This document shows positions 33,211-44,400 of a DNA stretch of 64,000 nt, piece by piece. This DNA is from Eumeta japonica (taxonomy: Eukaryota; Arthropoda; Insecta; Lepidoptera; Psychidae). The notes beneath the pieces were generated by a model. The model did no database searches, was not told the DNA's origin, and saw only the letters and a list, made by a program, of their open reading frames with translations. Numbering within the stretch: position 1 is the stretch's first letter; every line of letters starts with the position of its first letter. The translations under genes were made by a program, and so were the position numbers. Where the stretch lies: positions 620,001 through 684,000 of the forward strand of contig BGZK01000096.1 of the NCBI GenBank assembly GCA_005406025.1, written 5' to 3'.

Positions 33211-34022
33211 GAGTCTGGATATCTCGAATAAGTATTATATTTTTGATGGCTTTGAAGTCGAAAGTAGCAAGAAATTTCAAGGATGGTCTGTAGGGTCAAG
33301 CGTCTTTCGCATTTTGAGCTCGAATAGCTCAAAAACTATATTTTGAAAGTCAAGGAGCTCAAAAACACATCTATAAATATATATGTAATAAGTTTAAATA
33401 ACATTTATTCATTAAAGGTCCGAAGCGAGCGTGGCTAAAAAAAGCCGGAGTACCCGTTTTCGGGCGTATATTCAACTCTCTCGGAAAATTATAAATATTG
33501 GTTCTACAACTCCGGGAGTTGGAACTTTTTTTTAAGAAATTCCCTCGTCTCTTTGAATCTTTTTTTCAAATTCAAATTATTTCAAATAGTTTTTGAGATA
33601 TTGGCGAAAAACTAAACCCCCCTTTTTTTCACTTAATTGTTTATAACTATTGCAATTTTTGCGAGCGGCTTTAGCATTTTCTCAAAAACGATATCATTGC
33701 GAATCGAATGACACCTCAAACATAATTTTCGGAGAATTCTAAAAAATTTTAACCTAAAAAGCACTGGTTGACTATATAGAGTTTGTTAAAAAAAATAGCC
33801 TTACAATATCCTAAAACTTCATTGTATATTATTTGCCACATACTTAATTCTAATATGATCTGATGACTTTGAAACCAATGTTTGTATTGTATTGTATAAA
33901 ATATCAATGTCATTACAGTTAATGAATAATTCGTTTTCCTATTCTTTATTTGACATACCTTGTATATTACAATATATGCCGCGTAGTTAGATAGAAGCAG
34001 GTGGTTGTTTGTTCATGTATCT
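33211..34022. other. Second copy of the gene-free left flank
   Basis: Matches 1-820 with scattered substitutions and small indels. Sequence left of 33211 cannot be compared because its counterpart would lie outside the window. Confidence 0.6.
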
Positions 34023-34455
34023 CAGTATTTCCCAAAGTGGTCCAGGTGGACCCCCAGGGGTCCACGGGAGACTCGACGGGAGTCTACGTTGGGCGTAATA
34101 AAAAACGGGGGTTCAAAATCGTAAGCGGGGGTGCATGAAAATTAATTTGGTTTCGATAGTGAAGAACTAAAATGTCGATTTGACTTCTCTTATCAATATA
34201 GGTAGATAATATTTTAAGAAGTTCAGCGACTGTTACTTGAAAAAACTTGCATATTCCATATTTAGTACAACGCGTCGAGACTTGTAGTTGTCGCACCGGC
34301 CGCCGTCCGTCCCGTCCGCAACGCTTATTCAGACGTGCTAATTAATACGACTTGTGGTGTATCTGCTTGCAATCTTGCATGAACCTGTATGATTCTTCAC
34401 TAATATAAATACGAATGTCAAGGATAATCGTTACTCATTTGTTTCTGAAATTTCA

Positions 34456-35135
34456 TAAAGAAAAGTGAATCGATATTAATGTTGGCCAGTGACTGAATTT
34501 GTTTCCAGACTTTCGAAAAGAAAAGTAAAGTGAATCGATATTAGTGTTGGCCAGTGACTGAATTTGTTTCCAGACTTTCGAAAAGAAAAGTAAAGTGAAT
34601 CGATATTAGTGTTGGCCAGTGACTGAATTTGTTTCCAGACTTCCGAAAAGAAAAGTAAAGTGAATCGATATTAGTGTTGGCCAGTGACTGAATTTGTTTC
34701 CAGACTTTCGAAAAGAAAAGTAAAGTGAATCGATATTAGTGTTGGCCAGTGAATGAATTTGTTTCCAGACTTTCGAAAAGAAAAGTAAAGTGAATCGATA
34801 TTAGTGTTGGCCAGTGAATGAATTTGTTTCCAGACTTCCGAAAAGAAAAGTAAAGTGAATCGATATTAGTGCTGGCCAGTGACTGAATTTGTTTCCAGAC
34901 TTTCGAAAAGAAAAGTAAAGTGAATCGATATTAGTGTTGGCCAGTGACTGAATTTGTTTCCAGACTTTCGAAAAGAAAAGTAAAGTGAATCGATATTAGT
35001 GTTGGCCAGTGACTGAATTTGTTTCCAGACTTCCGAAAAGAAAAGTAAAATGAATCGATATTAGTGTTGTGACTGAATCTGTTTCCAGACTTTGTAAAGA
35101 AAAGTGAATCGATATTAGTGATTGCCAGTGTCGGA
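34456..35135. repeat. 65-bp minisatellite, 11 units, copy 2
   Basis: TGAATCGATATTA recurs at about 34465, 34530, 34595, 34660, 34725, 34790, 34855, 34920, 34985, 35050 and 35105. The period is 65 bp except the last. Five more units than copy 1, and more homogeneous. Confidence 0.94.
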
Positions 35136-35566
35136 AAAGTAAGTACCTACCTATTTGTTACATGCATATAGTTTTAAGCCGAGAAAGATTGAACTTAACG
35201 TCCCTACTTTATTTTTATTACCTATCTAATTCATTTAATTATTGCGGAGTTTTGATATCAAAATATAGTTTAAAAGTTTGTATAGAATTTACAGAAATAT
35301 ATTAAAATATAATAAAAAATAATTTTATATCACATTAAAATAAGTTCAGCCGTTTTCATAAAACTATATTATGGATCTTAGCGTTTTATTGCTTTTAATA
35401 GTTAGAAACAGTTTGCAACCGGAACTTTGTTTATTTCATAGTATTCATAATAATTGTTTAATCATATTATGTTGAAAAAGCCGTATCCTGTGAAGTTCGA
35501 ATCGCCTTAAGATTATTAAAATAAAGATTTTTTTATTTATTTACAGGTAGGTAATTGATACAAAAC

Positions 35567-37354
35567 ATTACCGAATCTGAAAAGTGTCGTCAGTACAGTG
35601 TTGAATATTTAAAATTAGGTTTTCTTCCATCAAAGGCAGACAAACGTTTGCCCACATGCCTTTTATGCAACAAAGTTTTGAGCAATGACTCTATGAAACT
35701 ATCAAAACTGGAAGATCATCTAAGAAGGTGTAATCCTGATAAAATAGGTAAAGATTTAAAATATTTCCAAACATTAAAGGAAAAATATGAAAAGAGACCT
35801 ACCGTGCACAGTATGTTCTCTTCAACGTCTGAAAGCAACGATGATAGCTTGCGGGCATCTTACAATATCATATTACTTATAACAAAATCTGGAAAACTGC
35901 ACACCATTGGAGAACAGTTAATTTTACCTGCTGTTGAAGAGATTTAAAAACTGTTCTGCAAAAATCTTAATTTGACATCCTCAAAAGAATTCCTTTGAGT
36001 GGCAACACTGTACAAAGACGTATTGTTGAAATGAGCTCTGATGTTGAAAGTTTCTTGTGTGTTTATCTACGAATAACTCATTTTTCTATTCAACTGGACA
36101 AGTCAACTTTACCTGGAAATTAAGCATTGGCTTATATTCGATTTGTTATGGGCGAAGAAATTCATGAAGAGCTATTATTCGCGAAAACTTTGAAGACGGA
36201 CACTAATCATTATTTAATGTTTTGAGTGATTTTTTTAAAGAAAAATCGATTCCATTTACAAACGTTATTTCGGCGGCAACAGATGGAGTTCCTGCCATGG
36301 TCGGGCGATATCGTGGATTTATAAGCCATCTTAAATTGTAAATGAATTATAAATGGTAAAATGGTTGGTAAATGAATTATACCAGAGGTAATTGCGATTT
36401 ACTGTGTTATCCACCGATAACATCTAGTAGCGAAAAATTTGAGTGATAGATTGCACCAATCGCTTCAATTTGTGATTAATGCAGTTAACAAAATAAGAAG
36501 CAATGCGTTGAATACGCGTTTATTTGCACAATTGTGCGATGAAAATGATGAAGACTTGCAACGATTGCTGTTACATACCGAAGTACGCTGGTTGTCGAAA
36601 GGTGCATGTTTATCAAGATTTTATTTACTTTTTGATTCAGCTGTAGAGTTATTGGAAAGTAAAGATCCTGATTTAAAAAAAAAAAACTTGATCAGTTTTA
36701 AAGCAGACATCACGTATTTGACAGATTTGTTCAAAAAATTTAATGACCTCAACTTACAATTACAAGGGGACAGCTCAATTCAACAAAAACAAAGTGTGTA
36801 ATTTCAGCTTTTTTTGGTAAATTGAAATTTATGAAGGAAAATATTGGTCGACGTGAATTTTCACAATTTTCAAACTTGTCGCAGGTAGAATGCATTGATG
36901 AAGATATTCAGACATATGTTGAACATTTGATTGCCCTGCATGATGATTTTAAATTCAGATTTGAAGATATTCTGTCGATTAAAATACCACTATGGATCAT
37001 AAATCCATTTGATGAAACGGAAGTGGAGAATTTGATATTACAAGAGGAGCTACTCGAGCTTAGCACTAATGAAGAGCTGAACGTGATATTTAAAAGAGGG
37101 TATCAAAAATTTTGGCTGCAGGCAGAAATACCCGAAAAATATCCTGGACTGTGGGAAATTGTGCAAAAACTTCTGATAGCGTTTTCCTCCTCATATCGTC
37201 GAAAAAAGCTTTAGTGCCGTTACAAGCTTATTAACAAAAAAAAAGGAGCAGAATGAATATCACAGAAAGGGGAGATTTACGGTTATTCCTTACAAAACTC
37301 AAGCCAAATATTGGTAATTGGCTGTTAATTCATGAAGTACATCCCTCTACTTAA
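35567..37354 (+). pseudogene. hAT transposase (ZBED5-like) pseudogene, copy 2
   Basis: The initiator is changed from ATG to ATT at 35567. BED finger LPTCLLCNKVL...EDHLRRC preserved; stop at 35944-35946; then TVQRRIVEMSSDVESF, a stop at LPGN-end (36120), the DEDLQRLLLHTEVRWLSKG core (36550-36610), QTYVEHLIALHDDFKFRFED (36910-36969), a WIINPFDETEVENLILQEEL stretch, the YQKFWLQAEIPEKYPGLWEI region, and after a frameshift near 37196 the hAT dimerisation end SFSAVTSLLTKK...RGDLRLFLTKLKPNIGNWLL to a stop at 37354. Several lesions make it non-functional. Confidence 0.87.
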
Positions 37355-38409
37355 AATATTTTTTGTTGTAATTACCATTGTAGAAATTACATTACGTTGT
37401 AATTGTTTATAATAGTGATATAATATATGTAATAGTGACATAATAGTAGTCCAGTCAGGATAGGCCCTAATCCGTTTACAATAACAAGAAAAAAATTCAC
37501 TAGCAGGGGGTCGTGACCTCATGACTCCTCTGGATCCGCCCTTAGTTCCAGCGGTAAATCCGTAAGATCACGACAAGAGAGAAGCTCGGTTGACCAGGTA
37601 GTAATATAATAACTTAGCGACTCTGCTATATATTAGAGAAAAAATATATACCGATAATTTTACTGGTGTGAATGAAATTATTATTCGAATAACGACATGT
37701 CAATGTGTTTACATAAATATTTAGTTTATATTTAGTCTGTTATTATATAGTTAATATTAATATTTAGTCTATAATATTTTTCTTAATATTCTGTCAACTT
37801 CGGACTGAATAAAAAAACTAACAAAATTATATTATTTATATTTTGAATGATCTTTAATTTTGAAAAACAGTTAAGAGTTTTTTTTCGCCTGTTCATCCCT
37901 TTTCACGTCTAATAATATAAAATTAATTATTATAGTGTTACAATCGAAATTTGTAGTAGCAACTTTTTTCAATAAATTGGCGAATGGAGCCCCTGACATA
38001 CAAATATTTAACACACTTCGTTCAGCAGAGCGGACGATAGTCAGCTAAATTGCAAAACTATTGTCTTTTCAAACTCATCACTTTATGTTCTATGCTGTAT
38101 ACATTATATATTTTGTGCTGCGAGCAGGAGACACGTTGCTGAGATGAGACATGCCGGCCAGCACGCGGCGTCCGAACACACTGCGATAGTGAATTGTCGA
38201 CGGCAGTGTCACACAACAATGTTGGTGTTTTGATGTTAATAATTCAAACCTTTCATAATTATGTTTATTAATTTTTAATAAACGGTCCATTGGCGAAGTG
38301 CGGTCTCTTATCTTCTTTTGAACTAGCTCTTATTTAATAGGAGATTGAACGCACAGGTGTATTTAAACATGAAATATCGGACTACAGGAGCCGACCGTGA
38401 TATTCATGA

Positions 38410-38415
38410 TTTATT
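38410..38415 (-). promoter_or_regulatory. Candidate polyadenylation signal, copy 2
   Basis: Counterpart of the AATAAA in the copy 1 3' flank, at the same spacing from the stop codon. Confidence 0.3.
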
Positions 38416-38531
38416 GTGTTTTGATTGATTTCACAAAAGTCTGCTATTTTTTTTCTCGATTTTATGTTTTTACATAAACATTGATGAAGTTTTATATATT
38501 TCAAAACAATTCCCATGTTGTTGCCACTCGT

Positions 38532-38603
38532 ATGATAGTTGTGACTTCTGCGATCAAAGTTGTTGACCAATACGTGTACTTGGGACAGACTGTCGAATTA
38601 GTA
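38532..38603 (+). mobile_element. Short LINE reverse transcriptase fragment, copy 2
   Basis: Reads IKVVDQYVYLGQTVELV, the counterpart of 3938-4009. Confidence 0.5.
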
Positions 38604-38738
38604 CCTAATTCAACTTCGATGAAATGGTTCCACGAAGAATTGAATTTGGTTGGACAACAAAGAGAAAATTATGAATGTTGCGATTAATAAAGAAACACAT
38701 TTTTTTCCTTTTAATCTATATATTTTGAAAATTACTCT

Positions 38739-38785
38739 TCACTTGGCTTGAGATTTAGGCAGGAGAAACGATAATAAAGAACAAA
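38739..38785 (-). CDS. Copy 2 terminal coding exon 10
   Basis: 47 bp; ends LLPKSQAK then TGA (AAG in place of AAA for the last lysine). A minus-strand AATAAA is at 38415-38410. Confidence 0.88.
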
Positions 38786-41371
38786 CTGAAACAAATAAGA
38801 AAAGTGTTATATATATATTGTAGTAAAGATCATCATGTTGAGGTAAGTTATTTTGTCATTTTATGCACATAATAGTCGATAGGAGATATGTTATTTTGCT
38901 AGTTAGTTATAATTGAACTCAATTTTTAAGTACGAAACCATTTATACTCAGCTATCGTTTGGCGAATTTCAATTCAAATAAATACTGATGAATAAATTTT
39001 AAACTTACGTATCAGTAGGCCTCCAAAAAGATAGAATGTTAGTTCACAATCGGCATTAATAAGCAAACCAGCAGCGTTTGTGCCGATAACTGAACCCAAC
39101 CGACCTAGCATCATACTTAAACTCACCGCCATACCCCTGAAACGAAAAAGATATTAACCGACATCAGCAACTTGATAGTTTTAGACCTAAAACATATAAA
39201 TATTTCTAGGTTATGTTTTAATTTACATATTTTTTAAAAAAATTCAATTCAATATTATTATTTTTTAGACTTCAGAGGATTTAAAACAAATAATTCAAAG
39301 AGTTGTAATCATATATATTATCGTAGGAGTTTACAAATTTATAAACAGCGACATCTAGTGAACACAAGTAAAAAACGACATCTGTTGTCCTAATAGTTGA
39401 AAATGTATCAACAGTGACATTACTGAAAACAATTCAAGAATGTCATCTGTTGACGTACGACAAGTCCAAACGTCGTGTCCAAGTAATGATCGAACATTCG
39501 ACTATCTTCGAAAGTGTATGAAGTTTAACGACCGAGAAACAAATTCTTGCAGGTGGCCCGATGAAAGGACATTGACTTGTGCGCCACTACGAAGTGTGGA
39601 CACCTGCAAGAAACTGAGTTTTCTTCGTTGTACTGTCCTTAAATTCCCATAAAATTTAATACATGAAGATTATCAAATTGCTTTAGATTCTGATGGGATT
39701 TAATATATTTTAATTAATGTTATATAAAAATATTAATTTTTAGTTATTGATTACACATCAGTATTTCATTTTAATGTTAATATCAATTGCGAATAACACC
39801 TATAAGATATCGGTAAGCCAAGAGAATGAATTTTTATACGGGTTTATCAATCATGATTGAACAGACACACATATATCTTATATATCCATAACTTAAATGT
39901 AAAACCGTAGAAGTAAGCGCAAGAACACCTGTGGGCCTATCATAAAGCCCTAAGCAAATTTTTCTATAGGACTATCTCTTTTATTCAATACGTTAAGCGA
40001 AAAGGATAACTGTATAGCGAGACTTCTCTAGGGCGTCTAGCTAGGCTCTCTACGTGGCGACAGATGTCTCTACTTCTCCGTTACAATGAAAATATTAAGC
40101 GTGTAATTGATTAATGTGTAAATTACTCAGTCAAAAACAGTTATATACAATAATATAGTGGAAATAGCATATGCGTAAAACCTAACAGACTCCGTTGCTG
40201 TACTTGAGTATAGAAACTTATGAACATTAACTTTCTATACTCACATAGGCACAACAACGCAACAGTAGCGTGTAATGTTTAATTCATCTAGCCGTTCAAC
40301 ACAACTAAGTGAATACCAAATGTTATGAACATACAAACATTGAGTCACAATAAATATGTATGTTTGTACTCGTATTTATATAAGCAATTTTCTATAGATT
40401 AATATTTTACACAGTTAATTCTTATTTATAATACTTTATATATACTGAAGTGTATATTTGTTTTTGTATTGTGAAAATTTTATATGATTGAGGCTATATA
40501 TAGACTAGCTTTTACTCGCGGCTCCGCTCGCATAGACATAAAATTATAAAAATATTTTTGGATAGAATTTATGTAAAGATCCCTACTGTGTGAGCGTCTA
40601 CGTCCTGAATAGAGTAACTATCCCAATTTTCAAGTCATACGAACCTATAGTTTCGGAGATCCCATAAAATGATGTTTTTTTTTGATATAATTTGCGTGAA
40701 ATCCGTTAATAGTGAGCATCTACGTCTCGAAAAGAGATACAAAAGTTCTAGTCAATCGGACCTATAGTTTTGAAGATCTCGTAATGAGTCAATCAGTCAG
40801 TCAGTCAGTGTTATTTTGCTTATGTATGTGTGTATATATATACATATAATTGTGCCTAGGTAACTGGTGTACATTAATTTTGTTTTTCCAACTGTCGCGG
40901 AAGGTCTGTCCATGTTTCCTTTCAAACATATTACTAAAAGAAATCGTAATAACTAAAATGGACAAATACTACAAATATAATGAGCTATTAAACACATCCG
41001 TTAATCTGTTCAGATATTTCTATTTGAAACTAATAGATGGCAGCGTTTCTTATAAATAAAATTATAATTATTAACGACGCAGAATAAAAACACATTAGGC
41101 AAGTTTGTTTTTACCCGTACAAAATAAATCTTTGATTTGATTTTATGTTTTTTATTTAAACTTTTGTTTGTGATATTTAATTTCGTTCATCGATATATTT
41201 ATTCAGTTCAAAATATATTTAAATATATAAAAAAAAATTATTGGGTCCAAAAAAATATAACTTCTCACGTGTTTTCATTTATTTTCATAATTCATAGCGC
41301 CCACCGAAGGAGGCGTGTGGACGGTCCTTATTTATATCAATGCTCGGATAATATGTTTATTATTATTAGTT

Positions 41372-41403
<32 letters not shown>

Positions 41404-44400
41404 TTGACTTTTCCTATCATTGTGTTTAAGTAAATCTGCTTTACAACGACTGGAAATTAAGACATTTAAACAAATACACAAAGTATGTTATTTAATTCAA
41501 AAATATTTAATAAAATAAAGCATGTTTTAAATTTGTTGTTTACCTAATATGTGTCGGAAATATTTCCACCGTGTATGCGTTCACCGGGCCTATTGCCAAA
41601 GCTGTTATCTGCAGTGACGATAAGAGCGCTGCGAAAATCAGCTCCTGTCGCACGAAGTTAATGCAAATACAGAATGTTCCCAGAATCGCGTACACAAGAA
41701 TTAGTAATATTTTCTTTCCAGTAAGTTTTAAAACAACACTACCTAGTAGTGTAATGAAACTGCTTGCAATGTTGGCTATAGAGTTGATAACATATGTACT
41801 TGATTCTATGGTGTCATCGCAAATCACGTCTGTAGTCTGAAACCAAAAAAAAATAATGTAAAAATAAAAATTGTTATATATATCTTCATTTATACAATTG
41901 AGCGATGGAAAGGAGGGCAATGGTGTTTATCTGTCTATAATATGCACCTATACAGGATGGATTTTATTATGCATCTTTTCGGAAACATTAATAATATCCT
42001 TTTTTTAGAACAAATTTGCCAAAGAAACCATAGTTATTGAAGTAACCGTGTCTGAGAAAAATAGCTTAGAATATCTACGTAGAAATGTTGTACTGACAAC
42101 CTGGGTAACAGCTGATGATCATCCACGATACAGCGTTCCAGTGCTACGTTGCCAACAGGGACGCGCGGACAGTCATGCATTTCACACGGACGCGGTCACT
42201 GTTTTTTAATTTTTTATAATGGATACCTTTTTTGTGATGATTGTATAGTATTAGTGTTAGACTTATAGTATAAGAGTTACTTCCACGATATTGTCGCTTT
42301 TGAAACCAAGATATGTGATTAATATTGAAGTGTTTAATAACAACGCTTTTCACTACTATCAAATATGCAAACATGATTTATTGTTGGGGAGTCTGCAGAT
42401 GTGACAATAGAGCGGCTCTAAGACTTTGTAGTGAAACTTAATCTGATAGTCAATAACCTGCAAATCCGCAAGTAATATTGCGTGCTGTGTATCGTTTACG
42501 CAACAACTTGTCTTGGCTTGCTTTGTTTGTTTAGAGATGAATGAAACACATGTGGTAACCCAGAGACTTATTTAATAATAGCTTCGGCGAGCTTTACATC
42601 ATTGACAACATCAAGTGTTATTTCTAGGTAAGTAATTAGATAAATTCTTTAAAAATAGTACATCGCAAAGTTAGAGCGCAAGGGAGAATTCGAATTCATC
42701 ACGTGGCGCCGTGACTTAACTACCGCGCCCGCGTTTGCAGTCTGCCCAAGCATTTATTGGGGTTGTGCCAAAATTTGTAATGTGTTTTTTCAATTATATA
42801 TTTTTGTTACAATTACTTTGGCAAACTTGTTCTAAAAAAGAAGGAGATTATGAATATTTGCAAAAAGATGCATGATAACATCCACCTGTATGTCTGTATA
42901 TTTCTTATTTTACAGCATTTTAGAATTTAATAGCGTTTTCGATTCCCATAGAATCAACTGGACGTTACGAATATATGTGAACCAAAAATCATGATTTTTC
43001 CATTCATTCATTTTTCTTTCATTCAGTCATTAAATCATTTAATCAAAGTCGAAAATAAACAAGATGGATTCGATCATGCATATTTATATAAATATTCCTA
43101 ATTTCCTGCTTTTTTAGAACAACTTTGCCAAAATAACTATTACAGAATATGTCTTGAAATTATGCTTTCAAATAATATAAAAATAGTACAGAGAAAGCCC
43201 TACGAGAATGCTCGGTCGCCGTCGGCGTGTAAGCCTACGCGCCGCGCGCCCCGCGCCATGCCAGAGCACGTGACGAAAGGGTTGTGCGATGTATTATTTT
43301 TAAACAATTTATCAAGTTACTTGCCTAAAAATGACATTTGATGTTACCATTGATGTAAACATCACCGCCGGTGTTATTATATTAATCTCTGATTTTCAAC
43401 ATGTAGGCAAATTATACTGTAAACTATAAACAGCGCGTAATATTACTCGTGGACTCGCAGGTTGTTGATTGTCAGGGTAAGTTTCACTATGAAGTTTTAG
43501 AGCCGAGCGACGTCACCTATGCAAACTTTCCAACAATAAATCATGTTTGTATATTCGATAGCAGGGAAAAGTATTGTAACTAGTCGTCGCGCTAGAGCTT
43601 GTACTTCGTATAGTTTTACGTTTAAATTCTGAGCTATTTTTCTCAGGAACCGCTTTTTCAATGATGATGGTTTCTTTGACAAAGTTATTAAAAAAGAGTT
43701 TGACAAAGTACTCAAAAGGAAGGAGATTATGAATATTTAAAGAAAGACACATGATCGATTCCATACGATATATCGCACTTTTTTAGTTGTTTTACTTCGT
43801 TGTAAAAATTATGTTGTATTGTCTGTTAAGTAAAGAATCTTACATCGTTTGCTTGCTGTTCGAGTCGAGCTCTGATAACCTGACATGCGGTAGCGTCACT
43901 TCCTGTAGATTCGCTTAGTACACGATTCAGCACATCAGGCACCCACATAAATAAGCCATTCAGACTGAAAAACAATTAACACTACATTTTCAAATTTTTA
44001 TTTTTTATTACTAAATTATATACTAATAACTTAACAGGTCGGTCTTGACAAAATCGTCAACGTTGATGGTCGCGCCCGCTAGGCGCCGTGCGACCGGACG
44101 TATACAAATTAAGTATTCTCATAGAATGTATACTAAAGCCCTACAGTCATTAAACCTTTTTGAAATACGGATAAATTTTTCTAACTTTTTTCGAAAGAAA
44201 ATTGTTGAAAAAATATGTTCAATGAAATCTTTTCATTGAACATATTGCAAGTCAAAATCAGAGAAACTGTACCTTCTAAGCTTTTGATAAATTATAAATA
44301 AACGATAGCGCAGTTTTGTTCATATTTGTATTTTAGTTATTCTTTAATACTGATTTGCAATAATAATTAACAAAAAATTGAGGTTCTGTACATTTCTAGA

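Larger units (their letters stand above)
34023..37354 (+). mobile_element. Decayed hAT transposon, copy 2 (longer)
   Basis: Same left end CAGTATTTCCCAAAGTGG, expanded minisatellite, transposase pieces. Unlike copy 1 it retains the C-terminal region to the stop at 37352-37354. A right terminal inverted repeat was not found; a GGATCCGCCC-type motif near 37530 may belong to another element. Confidence 0.8.
37355..38738. other. 3' flank of copy 2
   Basis: No gene. 37355-37952 has no match in copy 1 because of the deletion there. 37953-38738 matches 3358-4145, including the short LINE fragment at 38532-38603. Confidence 0.55.
39137..41543. other. Intron 8 of copy 2
   Basis: Matches intron 8 of copy 1, with about 200 extra bases at 40358-40560 that include a CTAGCTTTTACTCGCGGCTC motif typical of dispersed lepidopteran repeats. 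It also holds the LINE-like tail at 40566-40812 and (AT)n at 41375-41403. Confidence 0.6.
41837..43843. other. Intron 7 of copy 2
   Basis: Same inverted pair of non-autonomous transposons as copy 1 (41952-42890 and 43071-43764), shorter by about 225 bp at 43576 and by small deletions near 42200. Confidence 0.6.

Noticed and set aside
34456..35135. Regularly spaced repeats resembling a CRISPR array
   Set aside because: Units are contiguous 65-bp repeats without unique spacers, in a eukaryotic genome; a minisatellite.
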